Virus record (IMG/VR): IMGVR_UViG_3300042301_003774
Coordinates: 1-64,000 of that record
Reading direction: 5' to 3' (one strand)
Source of the DNA: a virus
DNA: 64,000 bases
Part shown: in pieces, positions 57,564-64,000 of the stretch
Numbering within the stretch: the first letter of the stretch is position 1
How the letters are laid out: the number at the start of each line of letters is the position of its first letter
The notes under the pieces: generated by a model
Told to the model about the DNA's origin: nothing
The model's input: only the letters and a program-made list of their open reading frames with translations
Database searches by the model: none
Position numbers and translations under genes: made by a program

Positions 57564-57995
57564 ATGAAAACAAAAATATGCCCTAAATGTGAAATTGAAT
57601 TACCGTTAAATGACGAACATTTCGCATCAAGATATGATAGAAAAGAAAAAATGTTTCAACATATCTGTAGAAAATGTCAGAGTGAATATAGAAAAACTCA
57701 TTATGAAAAAAATAAACAAAAATATATTGATAAAGCTAAAGTCTTTACTAAATCAATGGTTGAATGGTTTATTGAATATAAAAAAACATTAAAATGTGTC
57801 GAATGTGGTGAAGATAGATATTGGGTTTTAGATTTTCACCATAGAGACCCTAAAGAAAAAGATATCGAGGTTTCTACTTTAATTAGAAGGGGTAGTAAAA
57901 GTAAAATATTAAATGAAATTGAAAAATGTGACGTTCTATGTTCTAATTGTCATAGGGATTTACATTTTAAAGAAAATAATGCGGATTTCGCCTAG
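57564..57995 (+). CDS. HNH endonuclease-like protein, ending inside tRNA-Gly
   Basis: A 143-residue protein. Two zinc-ribbon-like Cys pairs (CPKC ... CRKC and CVEC) frame the segment WVLDFHHRDPKEKDIEV, where the HH pair and following Asp match an HNH core; LCSNCHRDLHF supplies the last Cys and His of the motif. Freestanding HNH proteins of this kind act as homing endonucleases in T4-like phages. The last codons and the TAG stop lie in the first 15 bases of tRNA-Gly(UCC). Late-type motif before the start. Confidence 0.75.
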   Translation: MKTKICPKCEIELPLNDEHFASRYDRKEKMFQHICRKCQSEYRKTHYEKNKQKYIDKAKVFTKSMVEWFIEYKKTLKCVECGEDRYWVLDFHHRDPKEKDIEVSTLIRRGSKSKILNEIEKCDVLCSNCHRDLHFKENNADFA

Positions 57996-58054
57996 TTGGT
58001 ATGGCATCACACTTCCAATGTGAAATAGGATCGGTTCGAGCCCGATAATCCGCT
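57981..58054 (+). tRNA. tRNA-Gly(UCC)
   Basis: Loop CTTCCAA gives UCC; U73; first 15 bases overlap the HNH gene. Confidence 0.9.
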
Positions 58055-58059
58055 CATTA

Positions 58060-58130
58060 TGTCCTTTGGTGTAACGGTAGCACAACTGTTTTTGGTGCAG
58101 TTTGTTTAGGTTCGAATCCTAAAGGGACAA
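58060..58130 (+). tRNA. tRNA-Gln(UUG)
   Basis: Loop TTTTGGT gives UUG; U1-A72 first pair as in bacterial Gln tRNAs. Confidence 0.9.
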
Positions 58131-58134
58131 CAAT

Positions 58135-58224
58135 AGAGAGTTACCCAAGTTGGTGAAGGGGTCTGTTTGCTAAACAGATAGGTCGGGTTAAACCGGCGCA
58201 AGGGTTCGAGCCCCTTACTCTCTA
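58135..58224 (+). tRNA. tRNA-Ser(GCU)
   Basis: Loop TTGCTAA gives GCU; long variable arm; perfect acceptor. Confidence 0.9.
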
Positions 58225-58229
58225 CATAC

Positions 58230-58377
58230 TGTAGTGTGACGAAATTGGCAAACGTGCCCTCCTGTCTCGGGGGCGGTGACAAAGAAATAGATTAGTAATA
58301 TGGGGTAGACCACCAGCCGGCCGGCGTAATGTTACTAATTGAATCTCACCTTGGTGGTTCGAATCCATCCGCTACAG
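58230..58377 (+). tRNA. Unusual tRNA-like gene with giant variable arm, anticodon GUC
   Basis: A 148-base tRNA-like gene. Acceptor TGTAGTG/CGCTACA (seven pairs, one wobble), T-arm and D-arm are regular and resemble a Leu/class II body (GACGAAATTGGCAAACG). The anticodon stem encloses CTGTCTC, giving GUC with a pyrimidine at 37, and G73 follows. Between anticodon and T stems lie 79 bases (58274-58352) in place of the usual 4-20; they form GGTGA/TCACC and a long ATTAGTAATAT/ATGTTACTAAT stem. The aminoacid identity is unclear. It is not an intron of a recognisable type. Confidence 0.65.
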
Positions 58378-58411
58378 CATTTATAAAATAAACTAAGTAA
58401 AATGAAATGAA

Positions 58412-58873
58412 ATGAAACAATTTAAAACACTTCACGGAATTGTGATTCCGAACTTGATTGAATATGTTAGGGAATACATATCAACAAGGGAGAACGTAGA
58501 AATTCTTATTGGTTCTGACTCACAATGTTATAGCCATAAAAAAACCGTGTATGGTGTTGTAATTGCTTTATACACTCCTGGAAAGGGGGCACACGTTTTA
58601 TGTAATCGTGAAACATTACCGATGGAATATAATACACCGTCTAGATTATTAAATGAAGTTTGGAGATCGATTGAAATTGCTGAATGGATGAAAGAAAACG
58701 GTTTACCAAAAGCAACATATATTGATATTGATTTAAATCCAGATCCAAAGTACAAATCAAACGCTGTATTAAGACAAGCTGTTGGTTTAGTTGAAGGTAT
58801 GGGGTATAAAGTTAGATATAAACATTTCGGTGCTTTAACAACATACGCAGCTAATCAACTAGTTCGAATTTAA
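58412..58873 (+). CDS. RNase H-fold protein, YkuK/DUF458-like
   Basis: A 153-residue protein. EILIGSDSQCYSHKKTVYGVVIALY (about 30-54) has the first strands and acidic residue of an RNase H-like fold of the YkuK type; YIDIDLNPDPKYKSN supplies further acidic residues, and the C-terminal AANQLVRI helix closes it. Such proteins are of unknown function in bacteria. It starts just after the tRNA array. A nucleic-acid role is plausible. Confidence 0.7.
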   Translation: MKQFKTLHGIVIPNLIEYVREYISTRENVEILIGSDSQCYSHKKTVYGVVIALYTPGKGAHVLCNRETLPMEYNTPSRLLNEVWRSIEIAEWMKENGLPKATYIDIDLNPDPKYKSNAVLRQAVGLVEGMGYKVRYKHFGALTTYAANQLVRI

Positions 58874-58875
58874 AG

Positions 58876-58884
58876 GTATTTATA
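58876..58884 (+). promoter_or_regulatory. Late-type promoter motif GTATTTATA
   Basis: GTATTTATA eight bases before the ATG at 58893. Confidence 0.5.
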
Positions 58885-58892
58885 GTTAACAT

Positions 58893-59747
58893 ATGCATAT
58901 AAACATACCCGAATATAAATTAAGTATTATTGTACCACATAAATCTGGTAATACTATAATATACTCAACTATAGTAGAAATTCTGGAATTAAATTCAATT
59001 GAATTTAATAACACATCTAATAATGATGAGTTAGAAGAAAATTGTTTTTTATTTGTAAGAAACCCTATAGATAGATTTTTCTCATCATATAATTGGTATG
59101 CAAAGGTTAAAAGATTATTTGATGTTGATAGATTGGACAGTCTAACAGCAGATCAATTATCCCTGATGGACGAATCGTTAAAAATATTTGGTGATTTAGA
59201 AATTGATTCATTACAAAAATTTATTGAAAAGTATAGGATTTTTATAAATAATTCAACTGATACCCATTTTTTACCGCAAAGTTCTTTTTTTTTAAAAAGA
59301 AATGGTGATAAAGGAATGAGAGCAAATTTAAATCTTAATATTAGAAAAGAGTACGACGCTAGGTTTGAAAATCGAAACTATAAATTTTTTAGAGTTGAGG
59401 ACATTAGCGATACCATAAAATTAAATAAAAGTTTATTAATGAGTCGGGGTATAACAAACTTTGGTATACATAAAAAAGATAATGTTAGTAAGGTCGACCT
59501 AAAAACATTTCCCTTTCTAAAAGATTTTCCAAAAAACACTGACCATTTATTTATGGTTTTTCATGCTTATTTTAATGATTTTTTATCTGAATATCATCAT
59601 TCAAAAAACCCTAATTACTATTATAATGAAATTACTGTTAATGATTATATAACGGTATGTAACATGTTTAAAAAAGAATGTGTTTTTTTTGGCTATGATG
59701 ACGAGCCGAATTTAAACAATATTGAATTCAAAAGAAACACGATTTAA
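58893..59747 (+). CDS. Sulfotransferase-like protein
   Basis: A 284-residue protein of the carbohydrate sulfotransferase (HNK-1/family 2) type. IIVPHKSGNTIIYSTI (about 12-27) is the 5'-phosphosulfate-binding loop that replaces a P-loop, and FLFVRNPIDRFFSSYNWY (about 52-69) is the 3'-phosphate-binding motif with Arg and Ser. These enzymes move sulfate from PAPS to sugars. Acceptor unknown; phage or host glycans are possible. It stands before the TerD-like gene and after a late-type motif. Confidence 0.72.
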   Translation: MHINIPEYKLSIIVPHKSGNTIIYSTIVEILELNSIEFNNTSNNDELEENCFLFVRNPIDRFFSSYNWYAKVKRLFDVDRLDSLTADQLSLMDESLKIFGDLEIDSLQKFIEKYRIFINNSTDTHFLPQSSFFLKRNGDKGMRANLNLNIRKEYDARFENRNYKFFRVEDISDTIKLNKSLLMSRGITNFGIHKKDNVSKVDLKTFPFLKDFPKNTDHLFMVFHAYFNDFLSEYHHSKNPNYYYNEITVNDYITVCNMFKKECVFFGYDDEPNLNNIEFKRNTI

Positions 59748-59766
59748 TTTTTTTTTCATAAACTCT

Positions 59767-59796
59767 TTGTTTTTTAAAAAAAGTATTGTACATTTG
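59767..59796 (+). promoter_or_regulatory. Host-type promoter of the TerD-like gene
   Basis: TTG at 59767-59769, 19-base spacer, TACATTTG at 59789-59796: full Bacteroidota-type promoter, 35 bases before the ATG. The position also argues for the ATG at 59831 rather than an upstream start. Confidence 0.7.
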
Positions 59797-59830
59797 TCCT
59801 CACAACAATAATAACAACAATTTTTACGAC

Positions 59831-61903
59831 ATGGATTTGAAAAGAAATATCGTCGCACTAAAAAAGGGGTTCATAGCACCATCTAACGACGGGATGGATA
59901 ATAGAATTGCTACAGCAACCGTACAAGCTCATTTAATGAGTTGGGGTTACATGTTAGATCAAGACGCTTTCGAAGCGTTATCAAAATCAGATCTTTCATA
60001 TATTACAAATTTTAATAATGAAGTTCTTTCTTATTTGAAAGACATTACTGGTGGTAATAGGAATTACGAACCATTGTACAAAAACTTCCCACAAGAGGTT
60101 ATGTCAATGTCCGATTTCGAATTATACTTTAATGCTATATGTCATTATTGGTCTAATGGTAATTGGGAACCATCTACTGTTACATACGAAAAACCAATTG
60201 CATTTGAAAATGTCAAATACAATATGATTAAGTTTGCAACGCAAGAAAGATTTTCACAAATTTTTACTGATTTGGTATCAATCAATACATCAATATCTCC
60301 ACAAGACATGGAGATTGTTAAATGGTTTGTTGAAAGCGGTGAAAAACTTATTTTCCCTAATGTCATTCCATTTAAAGAAAATCTTTGCACATTAGCTGCA
60401 ATGGGTATTGAGGGTTTACCAGTTAAAACACCAACAGATGTATTGCGTATTGCTGTACATATGTCAGGTGGTGATATTAGTTTACCTAGAGTACCAGAAA
60501 AAGAAGTTCGCGCTAGTCTTTGGACAACACAACGAATTTTAAATCCTGAAAGAGTTAAATTTAAATTTAAAAAGTTTACTCGTAAGGATCGTAAGTATCT
60601 TTTAGGTTTATTAGAGCAAACTAATTGTGATCCAAAAGAAATGGCGTTGAAAGATCAAAGATGGGTTCGTCTTGGTGAAATTCTTCATCCAATGGAGTAC
60701 AAGAAATTATTTCCAAAAGCGGCTAATAGTTTTAATATTATTCGTAATGAAAAAGTTAAGACTTGGTATGGTGTTTTAAATGAGGCGTTCAATAATGGTT
60801 TAGAAGAAGGATTAAAAGTTCTTTCACAAAAACCTGGTGAATTTTCAAGAAAATTAGATTGGTTAATCCGTTCTAATCCAAAAGATACCAATCTTATTAT
60901 GAGATATTTTAGTGAAGCGGTTAAAACAACATCAAATAAAGTATTGTTTGAGATGTATGGTCACTTTGAAAATCGTTTGGAAGATAATAACGATCGTTCA
61001 ATTATGATCAAAGGTGCTAGGAAAAAAACACTGTTACCGTCATTGAAAGCATTAGATAATAATGTTGTTGAAAATATTCATTCAAAACTTTTTGAAACAC
61101 TTAGAGATAAGTTTTCAACATTGGATAAATTAGGTGATTGTTGGATCGATGAGGAATTGAAAAAAATCCCATTACCAACAAACATGCGAAGCATGAGCTT
61201 TTCATCTAAACCAATTTTAAGAGGCCAAAGAGTACCACTTGATAACCTTGATGCTAAAGTTATTAGACCATTTATACATTGGTATGATAAAGTTGGTCGT
61301 GAAGATTTAGATTTAAGTGTTACCTTTGTTGGAGATAAAACAGATGTTCTTTCTTTCAGTAATATGAAAGTTGGTAATTCGGTTCACTCTGGTGATGTTA
61401 GACATCGTCAAGGCGCTTGTGCTGAGTATATTGACATTGATATTGCTGACGCAAAATCACGTGGGTTTAAGTATGTTGTTATTGATGTTAGAAATTATAA
61501 CGGTCGTGGGTTAAACACACTTGAGAGTTCATTTGGAATAATGGAAAGAGAGTTTCCGGAATCAAATAAAACATGGTTGCCAGAAACGATATCAAGTTGT
61601 TCTAAATTAGAGTCAACATCAGCAAGTACATTGGTCGCTATCATTGATTTATATACCAAAGAATACATTATGTTGGATATAGATTCGGATGGTTGGTTTA
61701 CAGCTAGTGGGGATGTTAAAAACACATTGAAACTTGTTGAACAATATTCTAAGTTACCAAAAGTTAGTGTGTATGATCTGGCTCTATTACATGTAGAGGC
61801 TAGAGGTCGTCAAGTAACTTTGGATTCGAATGTTGACACATATTTCAAAATGGAAGACTTTATGACTTCTTATGAAGAAATTGGAAAACTGATGGGGGTG
61901 TAA
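59831..61903 (+). CDS. Large helical-repeat protein with C-terminal TerD-like domain
   Basis: A 690-residue protein from the ATG at 59831. The first 420 residues are helical (for example KPGEFSRKLDWLIRSNPKD, which resembles proteins of the Ter/stress-response group with a P-G-E-F-x-R-x-L-D motif). Residues about 485-650 match TerD: LDLSVTFVGDKTDVLSFSNM, NSVHSGDVRHRQGACAEYID, then FKYVVIDVRNYNGRG. The HSGD phrase is the typical TerD turn. TerD-type proteins bind calcium and relate to phage and stress responses in bacteria. The RNA-like array follows directly. Function in the phage is unknown. Confidence 0.6.
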   Translation: MDLKRNIVALKKGFIAPSNDGMDNRIATATVQAHLMSWGYMLDQDAFEALSKSDLSYITNFNNEVLSYLKDITGGNRNYEPLYKNFPQEVMSMSDFELYFNAICHYWSNGNWEPSTVTYEKPIAFENVKYNMIKFATQERFSQIFTDLVSINTSISPQDMEIVKWFVESGEKLIFPNVIPFKENLCTLAAMGIEGLPVKTPTDVLRIAVHMSGGDISLPRVPEKEVRASLWTTQRILNPERVKFKFKKFTRKDRKYLLGLLEQTNCDPKEMALKDQRWVRLGEILHPMEYKKLFPKAANSFNIIRNEKVKTWYGVLNEAFNNGLEEGLKVLSQKPGEFSRKLDWLIRSNPKDTNLIMRYFSEAVKTTSNKVLFEMYGHFENRLEDNNDRSIMIKGARKKTLLPSLKALDNNVVENIHSKLFETLRDKFSTLDKLGDCWIDEELKKIPLPTNMRSMSFSSKPILRGQRVPLDNLDAKVIRPFIHWYDKVGREDLDLSVTFVGDKTDVLSFSNMKVGNSVHSGDVRHRQGACAEYIDIDIADAKSRGFKYVVIDVRNYNGRGLNTLESSFGIMEREFPESNKTWLPETISSCSKLESTSASTLVAIIDLYTKEYIMLDIDSDGWFTASGDVKNTLKLVEQYSKLPKVSVYDLALLHVEARGRQVTLDSNVDTYFKMEDFMTSYEEIGKLMGV

Positions 61904-62438
61904 GATCCCTATCTTTTAAAAATATTGTGGCTATGGGTGGAGTTACTTCTAAAACTTCAATTTGGTGAAAACACACTCGCCCGCTTTCCACTAATTTAGT
62001 TCTTTAAAATAATATTATTGCGGCTATGTGAGATTCCAAGAGGATAGTCTACTGCCAATTACCCGAGACATTAGATGGCTCCGCTAGTTGGCCCTAGAAT
62101 AGACAAAAGTATTGGAACAAGGGTCTTACTTCTAACTTACAACTATGATAACACGTTAGACACACTCTTTCCGCAAAACATAATGATGGCTATGTGGGCA
62201 CGAATTGTTATAACATATACATAACAACCGTGATCTGGTTACTTCTAAATCATCGTCAGGGGCTCAGTCCCCTGATATCAACCAAAGCAACCACCAGCAC
62301 AATTTCCATCAAAACTTACTGTTCCTTGAGAACGGCGTTGGCTATGAATTGAGTTACTTCTAACTTTAAACTGTAAATTAAAAACTTACTCATTCAGTTT
62401 CCAACATTATTAATAAACGACATTTTAAACAACAAGAA
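61904..62438 (+). ncRNA. Non-coding region with four bipartite RNA-like units
   Basis: 535 bases without an ORF of note. GGCTATG occurs at 61929, 62022, 62188 and 62340, and each is followed by TTACTTCTAA after 8, 98, 44 and 7 bases (61943, 62126, 62239, 62354). After each second box comes a C-rich stretch ending in TTTCC (61985, 62168, 62303, 62398). In unit B the insert forms a nested hairpin (TTCCAA, GTCTA, GCCAA paired in order with TTGGC, TAGAC, TTGGAA). In unit C it is TTGTTAT/ATAACAA inside CACG/CGTG. Looks like four related RNA modules; no known family recognised. Confidence 0.6.
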
Positions 62439-62885
62439 ATGACAACAAAACAAACAACAGATGAAAAAGTAAAAACGCTTTTTGAATCGGTACAAGAAAA
62501 AAAATTAGCAATTGAAAAAGCAGAAAGACCATGTTGGTTAACCGCGGGTAACTTTGGTTATTCCGCAAATTCAGCACATGATCGCATAAACATTCAGACA
62601 TTAACTGATGTTAGAAAGGTAGTAGAAATGTTCGCATTTCTTATTGATCGAAAAGAAAAATCTGAAAACGCAGCAAAAGAATTGGGTGTTGATTATAAAT
62701 TCACCTGGTTAGGCTTTTCAGTCGATGAGTGGAAAAATGATTTTCAAACAAGAGTTAATCAAATTTCTATTCAGGAAAAACGTAAAGAGTTAGCAGAAAT
62801 TGAATCTCGTTTAAACGCTATCATCTCCCCAGAGTTGAAAGCACAAATGGAACTTGAAGCGATTTCTAAGTTACTCGATGCATAG
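62439..62885 (+). CDS. Unassigned protein following the RNA-like array
   Basis: A 148-residue protein that I do not recognise. It is helical, with a coiled-coil C-terminus (IQEKRKELAEIESRLNAII and PELKAQMELEAISKLL). A Trp/Cys-containing segment ERPCWLTAGNFGYSANSAHDR is distinctive. It starts 37 bases after the last RNA-like unit's TTTCC box, so those units may be its leader. A hairpin and then a terminator follow it. Confidence 0.55.
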   Translation: MTTKQTTDEKVKTLFESVQEKKLAIEKAERPCWLTAGNFGYSANSAHDRINIQTLTDVRKVVEMFAFLIDRKEKSENAAKELGVDYKFTWLGFSVDEWKNDFQTRVNQISIQEKRKELAEIESRLNAIISPELKAQMELEAISKLLDA

Positions 62886-62888
62886 TTT

Positions 62889-62909
62889 TCTTAGTTTCTA
62901 AAAACTAAG
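62889..62909 (+). repeat. Hairpin CTTAGTTT / AAACTAAG after the stop codon
   Basis: Perfect 8-bp stem with a four-base loop, not followed by a T run. It could protect the transcript end or pair with a partner. Confidence 0.5.
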
Positions 62910-62945
62910 TGGTGGATTCGTCGGCATTAACCTGTTGGCCCCAAT

Positions 62946-62976
62946 AAGGGACTAAAGAAATTTAGTCCTTTTTTTG
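62946..62976 (+). terminator. Terminator GGACTAAA / TTTAGTCC
   Basis: Perfect 8-bp stem with a GAAA loop and seven T, about 60 bases after the ORF. Confidence 0.9.
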
Positions 62977-63008
62977 TTTTTTAAAATAATTTTACATATA
63001 TTAATGCT

Positions 63009-63758
63009 ATGAGGATAGTTTGCATATCGGACACACATACATTGCAAGATGGTATGGTTCACAAAATCCCTCCAGGTGATGTTCTGATACACGCTGGAGA
63101 CATATCTAATCGTGGTGGTCAAGGTGATGTTACTGAATTTGTTCATTGGTTTCAAAACATAAAAGGATTTGACACCAAAATATTTATTTCCGGAAATCAC
63201 GATCATTGTTTCGAAGAGGTGAACAAACCACATCATAGTCGTGATTATGATTGGTTACGTCATTTAATGTTTGAAGAAAATTTAGCTCAATCAAATATTG
63301 TTTATTTAGAAGATAGTGAGTTCACAATTGAAGATCCGAAATTTTCTAGACCAATTAAATTCTACGGTACTCCGTGGCAACCATGGTTTTATGATTGGGC
63401 TTTTAATCTACCTAGACAAGGTGATGAATTAGAACAGAAATGGAGTATGATACCTGACGATACGGATGTATTAATTACTCATGGGCCACCTAACGGAATA
63501 TTAGATTTGGTGAATAATTTTAGACAACCAAATAGAAATGTTGGATGTGAATTATTACGGTTCCACATGGAACGTATTAAACCTTCTTTAAATGTTTTTG
63601 GACATATTCATGAGGGGTATGGTTATAAACAGATTGATGAAACATTATATGTTAACGCATCCATTTGTACTGATAGATATCAACCAATAAATAAACCAAT
63701 CATTGTTGACCTAACTGAGGTTGACGGTAAAATAATTGCAACATATGTCGAAAATTAA
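63009..63758 (+). CDS. Calcineurin-like metallophosphoesterase
   Basis: A 249-residue phosphoesterase with a dinuclear metal site. Motifs in order: CISDTHTLQ, HAGDISNRG, SGNHDHCFE, THGPPNGIL and FGHIHEGYG. This matches the class of small cytosolic enzymes related to MPPED2 and the UPF0046 type. A nucleotide or cyclic phosphodiester substrate is possible; phage targets are not known. It overlaps the next gene by 14 bases. Confidence 0.85.
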   Translation: MRIVCISDTHTLQDGMVHKIPPGDVLIHAGDISNRGGQGDVTEFVHWFQNIKGFDTKIFISGNHDHCFEEVNKPHHSRDYDWLRHLMFEENLAQSNIVYLEDSEFTIEDPKFSRPIKFYGTPWQPWFYDWAFNLPRQGDELEQKWSMIPDDTDVLITHGPPNGILDLVNNFRQPNRNVGCELLRFHMERIKPSLNVFGHIHEGYGYKQIDETLYVNASICTDRYQPINKPIIVDLTEVDGKIIATYVEN

Positions 63759-64000
63759 TCAACCAATTAGTGTGGTAATATCAACACGTAAAATAGATGA
63801 CACATATCTAAAGCATGTTGAAAAAATGTTTTCACACCCTAAAACTCAAATACTGGTTTACGAAAATGATGGTGTTTCATCATTACCAGAAATATATAAC
63901 GAAGGATTGAATGAAGCAACGAATGATATTATTGTTTTTATGCATGATGATCTTGTTTTGGAAACAAAGAACATTACCCCCAAAGTAATTAAATTATTTG
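63745..64000 (+). CDS. GT2-like glycosyltransferase, C-terminus beyond window
   Basis: The frame opens with ATG at 63745, overlapping the preceding gene by 14 bases, and runs off the right edge (85 codons visible). QPISVVISTRKIDDTYLKHV is the nucleotide-binding strand and loop of GT2 enzymes, and the IYNEGLNEATNDIIVFMHDD phrase supplies the second acidic strand (HDD as the metal motif). A glycosyltransferase role is likely; acceptor unknown. Confidence 0.7.
   Translation, partial: MSKINQPISVVISTRKIDDTYLKHVEKMFSHPKTQILVYENDGVSSLPEIYNEGLNEATNDIIVFMHDDLVLETKNITPKVIKLF

Noticed and set aside
58230-58377. Group I intron in a tRNA gene
   Set aside because: The extra 79 bases are in the variable arm, not the anticodon loop, and no P, Q, R, S core of a group I intron is visible.
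59831-61903. Ro60/TROVE protein with adjacent Y-type RNA
   Set aside because: The C-terminus matches TerD rather than a von Willebrand A domain, and the RNA-like units lack the Y-RNA stem sequence known to me. The protein-RNA idea is kept only as a hypothesis.

Overview
The window is part of the genome of a large tailed (contractile-tail, T4-like) bacteriophage that most likely infects a member of the Bacteroidota. The T4-type core is recognisable: gp55-like late sigma factor, gp5-like baseplate protein, gp23-like major capsid protein, gp22-position scaffold, gp21-like prohead protease, gp20-like portal and gp17-like terminase. The host inference rests on perfect TAnnTTTG minus-7 promoter elements with a TTG about 20 nt upstream, start codons without Shine-Dalgarno sequences, a bS21 homologue of the Bacteroidota type, and several Sec and lipoprotein signals of Bacteroidota style. 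The DNA is AT-rich and densely coded.

Layout. 1-5630 (leftward): four tail-fibre or virion surface proteins, one cut by the window edge. 5684-23299 (rightward): small virion-like proteins, three glycosyltransferases, dUTPase, PhoH-like ATPase, gp55-like sigma and a baseplate block. 23335-37955 (leftward): capsid, protease, portal and terminase block plus unassigned virion proteins, a nucleotidyltransferase, a KTSC protein and an Hsp20 chaperone; a rightward bS21 gene is embedded in it. 38123-42747 (rightward): a ClpC-like unfoldase, a lipoprotein, and an RNA-repair pair (P-loop kinase plus Rnl1-like RNA ligase). 42804-53633 (leftward): a 14-gene run rich in signal peptides, lipoproteins, beta-barrel candidates, CsgG/LpoB-like proteins and large secreted proteins with lectin and cohesin-like modules. 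53736-58377 (rightward): an array of 26 tRNAs covering all 20 amino acids, plus one very large tRNA-like gene, four structured inter-tRNA RNAs, two leader-ORF/terminator units and three small protein genes. 58412-64000 (rightward): an RNase H-fold protein, a sulfotransferase, a helical-repeat plus TerD-like protein, a non-coding region with four copies of a bipartite RNA-like motif, a metallophosphoesterase and a truncated GT2-like glycosyltransferase.

How it fits together. Many virion genes have the octamer TATTTATA or a close variant on the coding strand shortly before the start codon; this is probably the late promoter of the gp55-like sigma. A few genes (ClpC-like, the tRNA array, the TerD-like gene) have host-type promoters instead. 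The translation side is unusually well supplied: full tRNA set with an initiator tRNA, RNA kinase and ligase for repair, and a ribosomal protein bS21. The most interesting possibly undescribed items are the structured RNAs among the tRNAs, the four-unit motif array after the TerD-like gene, the 148-nt tRNA-like gene, the paired attenuator-like leaders, and the exported-protein island.
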